From Lineus longissimus (Eukaryota > Nemertea > Pilidiophora > Heteronemertea > Lineidae), in the NCBI RefSeq assembly GCF_910592395.1, contig NC_088309.1, positions 12,776,599-12,840,598 of the forward strand: a stretch of 64,000 bases of DNA. The letters are read 5' to 3'. Made by a program: the position numbers and the translations under genes. Every line of letters begins with the position of its first letter. The first letter of the stretch is position 1. Under the pieces are notes generated by a model. It did no database searches, was not told where the DNA came from, and saw nothing but the letters and a program-made list of their open reading frames with translations. Below are positions 23,508-35,145 of the stretch, in pieces.

Positions 23508-24847
23508 TCATTTTTCCATGACAAGGTCACGTGCTGACATGATTGGTGGTGAGCATGGTGGGTCCACAACAACGTCAGGGGGTCCAGCAGCTTGTTCCTC
23601 TTTCTGTTTCTTTCTTTCATAATCATCTATTGCTTCTTCAACAATCTGAAAGTAAATAAGCAAGGAACATATTTCAGTGTTCATTAGGCCTGAGTGGCTC
23701 TAAGCAAGTGAGTAAAACCAGTTATTCTTACACTACAAACAAGCACCAGTACCAAACCAGAATGAGAGAGGTAAACCACAACCCAACAACAGGCATACAA
23801 GCTAACAACCAAACTCATTGTTACAACAGGATGACAGATAAAGATAAGTCAGTTTTGGTAATGCAATTTCAATATAACATGGTCATCGTCATTTCATTGG
23901 TATAGAGAGTGAAGAATGAAACACAAATTACCCTCCGTCTCTCTTTGACCTCAAGGTGATGCGATGTGCGTGGTCGTTTTGTCTTTGATCCACCAGCTCC
24001 TCTATTAGTACCGACGTTGTCGTTGCCTTGGGTCTGTGTAGGATCAAGAATGGTGGGAACAGCCTCATCCTTCTTTTCCCAGAGCCTAGTGAGAAAGAGA
24101 GAATGATGAAAAACAAGAAATGACATTCATTCATCATCAGCTTAAGTTCACAAGTACTAAGTAGACGCCAGTAGGCTGCCTTGTCAGGTAGGGCCTACTA
24201 AACTACACTGTCACTTCATCAGCACAGGCTCTATTTGAGGTTTCCAAAGGAGTAGCCTATCCAAGCTATAGGCGACCTTATCACTGCATTGGCAGTAGCT
24301 AGCATACTTGTTGATGGACTAGTGGGCCTATAAAATGGCTCAACAGGGAGAAGAGGCAGCTTATTTGCATGAATTGCATGCCACATCAACATATATTTTA
24401 TGTCATGCAGCTCAGGAGGCCAAGCACAGGCCCCATGCATCAGATCATGCATCCTGTAACTGTCAGTGTCTGTATAGTGCATCGTGTGTGTAGACAGCTG
24501 GTAGATGCACACTGCTGTGCGAAACTACGAGATTCTGTACTGTTTGCGGCATCCCAGGACCGTCAGATATGCATTGAATAATAGTTACCTTTCAACTCGA
24601 TATCCTGACTCAGCAGTGGGGTCATACTTTCGAATGTTAGTAATAATATATTGGTCCGACGTTAAGTGGCAGAGCACAGTACAGTAGACGACTTCACATT
24701 TGCAGCGGAGAAGTCCTTCCTCTTAAAACTAACGAAACGAACCCATTTCGCACATAAGGCCTCATCGGAAGGGAACCGATGGACCTTTATATTGTCCTTC
24801 ACACTGGGTGTGTTACCGCAGCCGCCAGCAGCGCACCTATTTGGCAT
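23508..24847 (-). CDS. THAP-domain protein, three exons, one-base frameshift in exon 1
   Basis: Exons 24589-24847, 23932-24085 and 23508-23645 on the minus strand; introns have GT/AG ends, and phases agree if one base is missing in exon 1. The start MPNRCAAGGC gives the C-x4-C pair. HRFP, KWVRF, the C of the C-x2-H pair, and KKDEAVPTIL across the exon 1/2 junction complete the THAP zinc finger, a sequence-specific DNA-binding fold shared with P-element and Kolobok transposases. The rest is a basic KTKRPR stretch (possible nuclear localisation signal) and a charged coiled-coil-like tail rich in E and K; the full length would be about 183 aa. In exon 1 the frame reaches a stop at 24662-24664 just where the conserved HxF should be; a frame shifted by one base carries on cleanly to the donor site. 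This is either a real disabling deletion or a sequence error. No DDE domain follows. Confidence 0.8.
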
Positions 24848-24928
24848 AATTCCTTCGTAAATATGAAAAAAGCCACTACACGTAAACACGCTGAATGTAC
24901 ACACAGAGCGGGACTTCCCCAGAAGCTG

Positions 24929-24947
24929 GGTTCCTCAGCCTACGTCA
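24929..24947 (-). promoter_or_regulatory. shared 19-bp CRE-like motif before the THAP gene
   Basis: On the minus strand it reads TGACGTAGGCTGAGGAACC, about 80 bases before the THAP start. It differs by one base from the motif at 21993-22011 in front of the P2X7-type gene. Confidence 0.7.
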
Positions 24948-25120
24948 TCATCCGGGCACTTGCTGGAATCTCCTAATGGCGCGAACTCAAATAGTTTTTA
25001 GCAGATGATAGTTTCAGCTATTACACTTTCATCGATTACTCGGTAAATAATCGACCATTTTCTGAAATATTTCGCCCACGTGCTCTTAGACTCACTACCT
25101 TGACGGAGAAATCAGCTGAA

Positions 25121-25468
25121 TTTATCAGGAGATTATGTCTTTAAATACCTATAAACTTAATCAACGCAAACATATCACTCTGATTTCTTTGGTTTACTTT
25201 TAAGTCGTTCTCGAAAAACATTCTAAATATTTGGTTTGCTGATTTTATTGCTGTCACTTATTCATCCAAATAATGAGACTGAAAATGAAATCTCAAACTT
25301 GGATGGATATGTTACAGCATCAAAATCAACAAACAGAACGTTTTCAGGACCATCCTAATTAACTGATAAAATACAGTCAAGAGGCCAGTAATTGAGCTGT
25401 GTTCGGGTGACACTGTCTTGACATTTTTAACTGATTTCAGATTGCAACTCTGGAAGCTTTCATTCAAA
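25121..25468. repeat. right inverted arm of the composite element
   Basis: Opposite-strand partner of 21613-21808. The inner end matches over TTTAAAGACATAATCTCCTGA and the outer end over about 95 bases at roughly 80 percent identity by eye. Confidence 0.75.
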
Positions 25469-25545
25469 TCGTACCATATACAGTGCCTGGAGAGAAATGC
25501 CTCTCGTTCTGTTGTGCACTGTAGGTAAAGGGCAGTGAAAGATCC

Positions 25546-26917
25546 AAATGTATGTGCTCAGCTTTGGCCTCAGTTAGGAAAGTATATTTGACCTGTCCGT
25601 ATTACCAAGAATTCATAATGACTGAGAATTTGGAACCAATACTACAACATCTTAACTAGCAGTAGCACTAGGTTCCAAATTTTGACCATAGGGGGCTTTT
25701 GCAAGATAATTCGTCTTCTATTCAGCGGCTATCACTACTATTGTCTGGTTGTTGCTTAATTTTTGTCACAAAATACATGCCTCAAATAGTGTAACTGGTT
25801 TAGTAGCGTTTAGTAGGCTAATAAAGAAATGGTCCTTTCATGAGGTTCTAAAACCCCTCTTGGACAAAGAATGCCAACCATCACGCCATAGCACGGGAAA
25901 TTCAATCATGGATTTTGTCTCTTAGATGAAATGCTCTGTATCTCCTTTATCTCAGGAGTTCAGAGCTGAATAAGGCATAATTTTGTTTGTCTTGGCAATA
26001 TATTTACAATGAATCAATAACATTAAGTATCTTTGTCCAGGGACACAGGAAACTTTTACCCACCCTTTTGAAAAAAACACTCACTTACTTGTTAATCTGC
26101 AGTGGTTAGCCTGTTTTTATTGCAGTAAAGAAATGTTAATCGGGATTTTATATTATATTTTATATTTGCCCCGGGTATTATAGGGAGCTGTGCGCTACTT
26201 TGCGCCCAGTGCTTGGGTCGGGTCAGGCGGTTTTGTTATTATGTGACGCGTATCACGTGATGAATTCCCATACGGTACTTCGAAAATTAAGAGCGATTAA
26301 CAACGTAAGGTGAAAGAGTACGACCAAAATAAAGGGAGAAAATTGCGGAGATGGATGAATGCTTTAAACATATAGTGGCCCCAATACTTTCCCGGCTTAT
26401 TTTTGTACAATCCCACACTTTTGATATAATAGATGGCCCCATCTGCAAAATCAGACTTGCTGAAATGGCCCCTTAACTTAATGAGTATGCCCATATATAG
26501 AAAGAACAAAAAATGCTATTTCTTCGAGATCGCTGCAAAGTTTACCCATTTAACCCGGCAAGGACCATCTCCATATCACTTTCAGAAAAAGTTTCGAGGT
26601 CATCCGATCTGAACTGACGGAGGAGATGTGTGACAAACTATTTCAGCTCTACGTCCATTATAGTAGTGATTAACTCCCACTTGACAAGCTGATTGCAGCC
26701 TATACATGTTATAAAAAACAGAATGATCACTACAAGAAAAGATTACACAATATGATATCATCATACATTGTATACTGGATAGGTTATCCATTTATCACAG
26801 GTAATTCCAAGGTCTCATCTGGAACTTGTTGATAGCTACTATACTGTATAATAAAGTACTGCATGTTATGAACAATCTAAAACACCTGGATTTAGAATGA
26901 ATCACACTAAACACTGT
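25546..26917. other. no gene recognised
   Basis: AT-rich, only short isolated ORFs. Confidence 0.45.
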
Positions 26918-27083
26918 GGGCCGAATTTACGAAGGGTGTTTAAGAGTTAGACGCGTGTAAATTCTACATAATCAGTTTCAGGGCCTAATGCGGTTTTCAT
27001 GAAGAAACCCTGCAAGGCCCTAACTCTGTCTATTCAGACATTAAACGCTGTTTTAAGCTAAACACCCTTTGTAAATTCGGCCC
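26918..27083. mobile_element. 166-bp MITE, copy 2, 3-bp target duplication TGT
   Basis: Reverse orientation of the copy at 17439-17604, same length and near-identical. TGT flanks both sides (26915-26917 and 27084-27086). Confidence 0.85.
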
Positions 27084-27086
27084 TGT

Positions 27087-30000
27087 ATGATGATATTCTA
27101 TTCGCCAATGAAGCCTAGTTTTGAATTTAGCTGTTATGGTGAGGCAACCACAACCGCTTGGGTTGGTGCAAAATGTGGAAGCAGTCAAAAAGCATAATAA
27201 TTCGTTTCTGATTTGAGATGTTTTAGAATGGAAATTGATATCTGACCAGTCAGTATTGATTGTCTGGTGGAGCTAAAATTACTGTTTGTATTGATTGTCC
27301 TCCGGCTCGGTTTTGGTCTACCTTGGTAACAGTTTTGGTGACACAGCCAATACCTCCACTCAGTACTGAATCAATTCCTTAAACCACATTGATAAGGATC
27401 GTTTGCTTGAGGGGAATGACATACCCTTTGTCAGTAAAATTTGAACAGCCACCACAAGTAAGGCCCATGGTAGAAACCAAAGTGTTGGTCCAGAATACAA
27501 TAGCCTTGCAATCTCTCCATATGAATCTTTTTTTCATTGGGTTTTCCTCCCGCCACTGAAAGTAACCCAACTGATCTCAGATTCAAAAAGGATCTACTAT
27601 AAGAAAGAGAAGTATATATTTTGAAAGCGTGTTGGACTACAAAATGAAGTCATGTGGACGGTCCTCAAGCGACAGCTGTGTGCAAGGGGTGGGTAGTGAA
27701 ACTTCAGTATGGTGAAGTCAGTGCGTTGAAGTGGTGCCCTGAACAAAACAACTAGCGGACTGGCAAAATCAGGAATTGAACCGGACCAAAATTTAGTCTC
27801 CCAGGTGTCGTTACATAGGGGAACATATGTACCAAGTCGATCGCTCCAGCAGTTACAAAACATGCCTCGCTAACGGACGACCGACTGATGCTGCACCATA
27901 GGAAGGAGCCAAAACATGAAAAATATGTGTATGAAATTTTAGCCATTTTACACAAAATCTTACGATTATTGATTACAAAATGTCACGTATCATTTTCCTG
28001 CGTTCATAACAAACAACCTTTGCGGGTCTACTGGTGAAAGCTATGTTTTGCATTGCAACTGTTTGGTAGCATAATCAGATTCAGGGTACCACTGTTTTAC
28101 TATACAAGTATGTACATTGTATTTATAAGGAATCGCATTTTTTCAAACAAGGATTTTTCATGTTTCAGCGGCTTTTGCATTGGAACTCTTCATAAAGTAC
28201 TTACCAACAGAAAAGGATACTAGAGAATGAGAAAACTGTGTATAAACTGATATCAGGTCCTCGGCCATTTCGGGGCTTTCAACAAAACTGGAAAAGAAAT
28301 TGTGAAAATGAGAGTACTAAAAATAGTAAATGAACATACACAATCGTCTTAAAACCCTTTAGGCACTGTACCGCCCAGACCCACCCGCCTTGCATTGTGC
28401 CGTATCACCCTAACTGGCTCTCCTCTCCTGTGCCATCTAAAGGCTAGGTCACAAACTAAAACTGTCTTCGGTGTTACTACTGGTTATTTGGGAACACACC
28501 GCAAGTTGATTTTGTATATCTTCCTGTGTAATTATTTCAAATTAAAAATGTTTGCGATCAAGGTCGGCCATGGGTGGCCAGAACTAACAGGACTTCACAC
28601 TTTATAATTTCCGTTTAGATAGCTAAGAATCTGGTTTGTTATGTTTTATGAAAGAATTATGGATCCTGCCGAGTGTTTCAATTAGGTTTGGGGTCATGAG
28701 ATTGGCATGGCTCAGGGGGCAGGGGTATATCATGGGGGGGGGATTAGGCTTCAAAGGGTTTATTTCATTTCCCTCCCAATTTTTGGCTGCTTTTATCACT
28801 GTACCATAGACAATGATAGAGGACATCAAGAGCAATATTATAATAAACATTACTTATGATACATTTTTCTCCACTTTTTCTATTCCTTGGCTGGGAAATA
28901 TGAAATTCGAGGAAAGTGCTGAAGATGTCTCAGGAGCTGAATAAATATGTCTGGCGCCTAAAGAGTTAGTACTAAATGTAGAATGGGTGTATAATGTGTA
29001 TGGTGTTTTGGGACACTGGGATGGATTTGAAATCACTACTAGATTTCAGAATAAGCTAGCTTGCAGGTGGCAACTTTTGGTTATGTATGGCTTTTTTCAG
29101 TCCCCAGGTATGCTACCAGAGAACTACTATGCTTGAATGAATGATTGAATGTAAATGCAAGCTGGAATTGTATAATTTATCATTTTTCAATCCAGAAAAA
29201 GAAGCAGATCCAGCAGCCTTGGGAACTTCAAACAAGTTATAGCAGTTAACAAGATGTACGCCATCGTCCACCAAGTCCACTGCCAAGAATTACAGCATGA
29301 TAGGTACAAGAAGGTCCAACAGCATAAAACAGGCCTCTCCATTACATGCTCCTCGGGTCGTTTAACGGCCTAAAGAATTGGCACTGTGCCCAAAATAAAC
29401 CCTGAAAAAATATGCCCAAATTAGGATTCAATGCCCAAAATACGATCTGTAAATAAAAGAAAACATCTTTGAATACATGACTATTCGACGGTGAACAAAG
29501 GAAATCCACATGTCATCACACATTTCTCTCAAAATAAATTAGTTTTGACGATTTATTTGCTTTCGAAATTTCACATTTTTCCGACCACGTGTTGGTGTAC
29601 CCACTGCCAACTTTCCCGCGTTCCATTCAACAAAAGGGCATCGATAATTTAAACCACGATACAGGTGCCCAGTTTATACACATCCCTTGTACACACTGTA
29701 AGTGCATGGGACACGGCTTCTTCTCAGAAATATGTTAATGAGCAGCATGACGGCCAATCCGAACTGTCAGTGCCCGATATATGTCAACTCGATTCTGCTA
29801 TGCCTGGGGACCGTAGTTGGCCAAAAAAGACTGGAAAGCCGCATAACAGCAGCAGGCCATTTAAAAAATAACAACAATCGTGGCATGTTTTAGTGAGTAT
29901 TAAACCACAACTGATTGCATGACCCACACTGTCAGTCAATTTCAGCCTTGGTGGATCAGTTAGAACTCTTATTTTTCAAATGGCACATTTTTACATTCAA

Positions 30001-30615
30001 TTGAAGATTATTCATGCATAACAATAGGTAGGTCCTTGTCCTTTTCACCAATTATGCCTAATGTTGACCATGATGTCCTGCCATTTTCATTAATGTCGTG
30101 GATACTTAACAAATTGTGGCCCACCACGACAAAATGAGTCGCAAGTCGCGCTGAGCTTGACAGGTTGAGATTGACTGGTTGTTCATTTCACTGTTGACTG
30201 TTGTCTGCCTTTTGTGAAATCTGAGAACATCAATTTCTTATACTAGCATATACCCGTGGCGCGGGCTGTTCGAGGTATAAAAATCGGATTGTGTGGGTGC
30301 TGGTATGTTGTGGGTTTGGTGTAAATGGGGCGCTGGTTTGTGAGTAACACTTTTTTTAATGAGTGTAATACTTCTTGAAAACGGAACTATGTAACCATGT
30401 ACATGATGTACAGGTGTCCACAATGCTAAACCAATTCTCGGAAAACCAAGATGGTGCAGACTGGTGATGTACTCAATATCAGCCAGCGATTAGCGCCAGA
30501 ATGGTTTAAGTTACCGGTGTGTGCGTAAATCTTGTCACCCGTTGGGTACATTATGTCCCAAGATGAGCTATTAGTGAATAAATGGCTGTCTCGAGGTGAA
30601 AAAGCAGCATTTTCC
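27087..30615. other. gene-poor stretch with an R1 fragment
   Basis: An R1 tail fragment lies at about 27750-27895 (ACATATGTACCAAGT, AGTTACAAAACATGCC, ACGGACGACCGAC). A run of nine Gs lies at 28733-28741. Otherwise only short ORFs with no domain or splice chain. Confidence 0.5.
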
Positions 30616-31027
30616 TGAGACAAGACCACAATTGATTTTTAAGCCTTTTAGCAGTAAAATTGCCAATGTTTGACCGCGACGCATCAAATACTGCGTTCGG
30701 TTGTGAATCTGAAATTTAGATTATGTTATTCCGGACAGTCGGGCAAGTAAATGGTGAAAAAAAAACTGGTGATTGACCACGGAAATTTTTTGATAATCGA
30801 CAAATTAGACAGACTTTGATATTTCCACTCTTTTCAGCCAACTGGCAGAAAAAACTCAAAACACGCCCCCTATTACCCAATTAGCAAAATTCGAAATTAA
30901 TTTTTTCATCAAATAATTTCTTTATATCTGTAGACTTGCCACAACAAATATTTTTTCAATACCTCTCCAAATATGTACTTGAGAGTTAAAAACATGCACT
31001 CGTCTAATTGATAGGCCTCGACCCTCC
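30616..31027 (+). repeat. segmental duplication, copy 1 (without insertion)
   Basis: Matches 31596-31835 plus 32502-32660: GAGACAAGACCAC, GGACAGTCGGGCAAGTAAAT, ATTTCCACTCTTTTCAGCCA, then TTTTTTCATCAAATAATTTC and TCTAATTGATAGG. Here the two halves are joined directly, giving an empty-site version of copy 2. Confidence 0.85.
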
Positions 31028-31595
31028 AACCTATGAATATTCATTAGTGGTTTTGTCTCTCCTTCAGATATGACTATGAGCGCCGCCATCTTGCATGCTG
31101 GCGTCAGTGACATCGATTTTGATTGGTGGATGATGCGCGCATGGAAGGGACCATTTGAACAGGACATCTGATTGGTTAATAGCGGAGGTGGGAGGTGGCT
31201 CGGCAATTTTCGTGACGGTAATGCAGAGAGATTACTGATGGACTTCTCGGCGAAGAGATTACTTGGAGCTCTCCAGTTGACGTCATCTCCACAAAGTTGT
31301 TATTTATTCCAAAACCACCAGGATATTCGACGTATGACACCCTCAGTGACACTCTTACTTATGATCCACACCTACGAAGCCAAAAGTTGCAAGAATTCGA
31401 CGCATTTCCGAGGCCCAATTTTGAAACAAAAATCGCCTCCTATTTAGTGGCCATAACGCGCATATTATAGTATAGATTATTTCCTGGTGACATTTTAGGT
31501 TCATCTTCTGTGGGACATGCGACTTATTTTGTCGTGGTGGTTCACAATTATGACCAATTTTAAGGGGGGGGGGGGTGTTTATATTATTATCATTA
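31028..31595. other. no gene recognised
   Basis: Short ORFs only; a run of eleven Gs near 31565. Confidence 0.4.
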
Positions 31596-32665
31596 TGAGA
31601 CAAGACCACCATTGAATTTTAAGCCTTTTATATGAGTTAAATGGTCAATGTTTGCATCAAATACTGCGTGGGGTTGTGAATCTGAAATTTTGATATAATA
31701 ATTCCAGACAGTCGGGCAAGTAAATGGTGGAATATAAACTGGTAGTTGACCATGGAAATTCTTTGATTATTGGACAAATTGAAGTAGACGTTGATATTTC
31801 CACTCTTTTCAGCCAACTGGCTGAAAAATCTCAAATGAAATGAACCGGGGACATTGTGCTCACCTTGGGAAGTTGCAGATGAAATGACATATATATATAT
31901 ATGAGGGTTAGATTGACTTTTAGATATGACATGTATGACAAAATATGGCACTGTCAAGAGCACTTTTAGAGTTTGACCTCTGTGAACTTGATAAACTAGG
32001 TCACAATTGATCTGAATAAGGTCAACTTGTACAGATGCCCAATAGGTGTCTCCACATAAAATTTGAAGAATCTTAGACACATAGTAGTGAAATGAATCAA
32101 CTTCAGTGGAATTTTAAATTTTGACCTTTCTGACCTTGGAAACTAGGTCAAAGTCAAAATGTTATACACTCTATGTCAATCTTGATCATATCGATCAATG
32201 ATGCACCTTTGAGGATCACACAAAGAAGGTTTCTTGATAACTGACATTGAGTTTTATGACCTGAGTTTTTGTTAATATGTACAGATGCCCAATAGGTGTC
32301 TACATATCAAATTGGAGCCTGGAGCCAAGAAAGTAGGTCAAATGGCGATGATTTTTTGGTGTCAAGTCATGTTGTCATAAGACATCCTCACACCAAGTTT
32401 ACACTTTCTTGACTCAATAGTGAGCACACGTGCCCCTATTGTTGGAGGACGGCAAGACCCGTGGAAGGACGGATGACAGACAAGACGTGACGACATAAGC
32501 TCCCTATTGCCAAAATAGCAAAAATCACAATTAATTTTTTCATCAAATAATTTCTTCATATCTTTAGACTTGCTACACCAAATATTTTTCCGCTACATGT
32601 ACCTCTCCATTTATGCACTTGACAGTTACAAACGTACTCGCATCTAATTGATAGGTCTGATTCCT
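31596..32665 (+). repeat. segmental duplication, copy 2 (interrupted)
   Basis: Same text as 30616-31027, split after CTCAAA (31835) by an R1/R3-type element of about 670 bp and resuming at CCCTATT (32502). Confidence 0.85.
31836..32501 (+). mobile_element. R1/R3-type element with a paralogous empty site
   Basis: Starts TGAAATGAACCGGGGACATT and GTGCTCACC (the R1 5' signature), contains R3-like core text at 31868-32225, and ends in a GGACGGATGACAGACAAGAC tail and GACATAAGCT. Comparison with 30616-31027 fixes both boundaries. The 3' hairpin is missing compared with 15808-16936. Confidence 0.75.
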
Positions 32666-32672
32666 CGTGAAA

Positions 32673-32844
32673 TGTCCATACTCTATTCCAATCTCCCATC
32701 TTGTGACGTCACGCTGTGTGACGTGACGCTGTATGTGACGTTAAGTAATATGGCGGGCTATTACGTAATTTGGCCAGTCTTTCGTCTACCTTCTAAATCC
32801 GTTGTTATATATTGAACAAGAGTCTTTCAGTGATGATATTGACA
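32673..32844 (+). repeat. left LTR of the Gypsy element
   Basis: 172 bp, TG...CA ends. It contains the GACGTCACGCTGTGTGACG block shared with the right LTR and has lost the AATAAA that the right LTR keeps. Confidence 0.85.
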
Positions 32845-32999
32845 ATCTTACAATGGCGATGAGGATGGTGAGAATATAATTCGCATTCTCAACCAAGAAA
32901 TACTGTAAAAGAAAGCCCAAAACCACCAACCGAAAGTGCCTGCCCTGCCTAAAAAAAGATAAAAAATGGCCGATTCTATGCATTGCCTACATACGCTGC

Positions 33000-33334
33000 A
33001 TTTCACGAGCATGGCGAGCCCACTTCTGCAGGACAACGTTGGAAATAGTACGTTGAACGGCTAGAGAACTTATTTGTGGCCCTTAACATCGATACGGCAG
33101 AAAGAAAACGTGCCTCACTGAGCTGCACTATGCAGGTCCAGACATTTATGACATTTTTGAGGCGATACCTGCTTGCGGAAAGTATCATTCATTTTTGGTA
33201 AGGCTCTGACAGTCGTCACTGACCACAGGCCGTTATTGTACATGTTTGGTAGACGCAGGATTAAACTCTCCGCTAGAATGGAACGATGGCTACTTCGGAT
33301 GCAGCCATACAAATACACGGTTGTATATAGTCCA
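33000..33334 (+). pseudogene. Gypsy gag start and RNase H fragment
   Basis: A gag-like start with several stops and frame changes (about 33000-33175) is joined directly to an RNase H segment holding the TDHRPLLY motif (33220-33240). Protease and reverse transcriptase have been deleted between them. The frame is then cut by the Harbinger insertion after 33334. Confidence 0.75.
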
Positions 33335-33492
33335 CGGCCCGGTTTCACAAAGAATCTTAAGTCTGTTTTGGTGACTTAAGTATGAGAATTTAAGTTGATT
33401 CACAAAGAATCTTAACTCGCCTAGCCGACATAAGTACCCCAAAAACTTAAGCACGGTAGCTACCGTACTTAAGTCGGAATGAAGGACACAAA

Positions 33493-34783
33493 ATGGCAGA
33501 AATTTGCAGGCACAACCGGCCTGTCCTTCGATATTTGATGGCCCAAGGCCCAGAAAGACGCCTCGTAGACCATCAAAACCCCTTGGAGAAGTACTCCGCC
33601 AAGGGGGTGAAAGACAGATACCGTTTCCTGCCCGACACAATAATGGTCTTCGTTGAAGTATTCGGCCCAAAGTTGACGCGTCCGACCGACCGTGGCCATG
33701 CACTGCCTGTCATACTTCAAATTTGCGTGTGTCACTGTTTCCATGCTTGCGGGTCCTTCCAAATAATGGTCGGGGATGGAGATGGACTGTCGAAAAGTTC
33801 CGTGTGTCGTATCGTGAAGGCCACCATGAATGAAATCATCAAATATATGAGCGAAATCATGAAATTTCCGAGGGGCGACGAAGCCACAGAAACTAAGAAG
33901 CGCTTCTTCGCAGTTGCAGGTATTGTATCAGTTCCCATCTCATGTGCTCCTCGCCCACTACTATTTATAGTGCTCCAATCAGCAAAATGAATGACAAAAA
34001 TCGATAGGTGAACATGCATATTAAGCAGGTCAAACCTCTCCAATCAGCAAACGGTGAATGAAGAAATCGCTGTTGGTAACCCTGAATATTTTAACAGGTC
34101 AAGGATAGGTCAAACTTCATCAGCTGGTTTTTTCCATCACACACATGTGTCGTGTGTCATCATGGAAGCGAAACTGCGTGGTTCAATGCTGTTGTTTGTC
34201 TCTTGAAAACTGGCTGTTAGATTGCTGGAAACTTCATAATCATGTGAAGGTATCTATGCAGCCATCTATTCTAATGAATACTCGCATCCGCGCCACTGTA
34301 ACTGTGCAGTTGAGTTGATCGAGTGTAGACTGTAGTTAGTTGTCGACTGGCACTGTTGTTGTGTGCTTGTGTATATGTATGTCCACTAATGACCATCATC
34401 CATGGCATGTACAGCCTACACTACTGCTGTATGAATTGTTGGTCAGTCAGGTCTGGCCTATACTCGATCATGAGTATGCAGTATGTTCTATAGTTTTCTT
34501 GTACCAATATCATCCCTCCATGCATTGCATACTGGATCCATAAAAATGCCCTCAACTCACTGAGGTGGATGTCGACCAGGGGCCGGGCGGGGCGCGGTCG
34601 GGGAATGATATAGTTAGTTAATACAGGTCAGTTTGTGTGTTGCCTAATGGTTCTTCCACTTTGATTTTAGGTTTCCCTAACGTAATCGGTGCTTTGGACT
34701 GCACACAGATAAAGATTCAAACCCCATCTCAATTTGAGGATGTTTATGTCTGTTGCAAATTCATTCACAGCATCAATGTTCAG
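33493..34783 (+). pseudogene. Harbinger (HARBI1-like) nuclease, C-terminally truncated
   Basis: Exon 1 33493-33919 and exon 2 34671-34783 (donor GTATTG, acceptor TTTTAG; the next donor GTAAGC is intact). Exon 1 has the helix-turn-helix-like VGDGDGLSKSSVCRIVK stretch. Exon 2 has FPNVIGALDCT, with the first catalytic Asp, and VYVCCKFIHSINVQ. The second Asp and the Glu of the DDE triad should lie in a later exon, which I cannot find before the element ends. Nuclease activity is therefore not expected. The ATG has an A at -3 and a G at +4. Confidence 0.88.
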
Positions 34784-34869
34784 GTAAGCATGTGTGAATA
34801 GAACACTTTCAAAAGTCAGTTGGTAGCCCTGCCTAGTAACGAAATGCCAGGCATGAATAACTTATTGAT

Positions 34870-35145
34870 TTATTCGTCAACCAGCCGTGTGTCGACGAAA
34901 AGACTGAAGCAGACAACAGGGAACGATTGAAGAACACACCTCACATCCTCGGCAACGGCCTCCCAGGCGGCCCTCTTGGAAGCCTTTGACACGCAGCCCG
35001 TCCCAATGTCCCCTATCCCACTGAAACGTCCAATGCAGTGCCTCTCACGTAGGCGAACAGCCTCCATTAGCATGGCCTCCTCCTGGGATGACCAATTTGT
35101 TGCTCTAACCCGCTTGACTTCATGCACTTCCATGTTTACCTCCAT
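34870..35145 (-). CDS. Harbinger Myb/SANT-like DNA-binding protein, first exon
   Basis: Starts MEVNMEVHEVKRVRATNW on the minus strand. NWSSQEEAMLMEAVRLR begins a Myb/SANT-like trihelix domain, followed by KRAAWEAVAEDV. In Harbinger elements this second protein helps import the nuclease and binds the element ends. A possible donor (GTGTGT) follows VAEDVR, so the stop seen at 34870 may be intronic. The open frame extends upstream to 35448, but the methionine at 35145 has the better start context. Confidence 0.72.
   Translation of the reverse strand: MEVNMEVHEVKRVRATNWSSQEEAMLMEAVRLRERHCIGRFSGIGDIGTGCVSKASKRAAWEAVAEDVRCVLQSFPVVCFSLFVDTRLVDE

Larger units (their letters stand above)
20890..25545. 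mobile_element. composite inverted-repeat element carrying P2X7-type and THAP genes
   Basis: Imperfect inverted repeats bracket two tail-to-tail genes. The clearest stretches are 21618-21716 paired with about 25370-25462 (shared words TTCCAGAG, GCAATCTGAAATCAGT, GAACACAGCT, GGCCTCTTGACTGTAT) and 21785-21803 paired with 25126-25143 (TTTAAAGACATAATCTCCTGA). Weaker similarity goes further out: CTACAG..GCACAAC and ATTTCTC at 20888-20935 pair with 25484-25525. The left arm is split by a nested repeat at 20941-21612. The right arm holds about 150 extra bases. Plan: arm, P2X7-type gene rightward, THAP gene leftward, arm. Outer ends and target duplication are not resolved, and no transposase domain lies inside. 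Confidence 0.65.
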
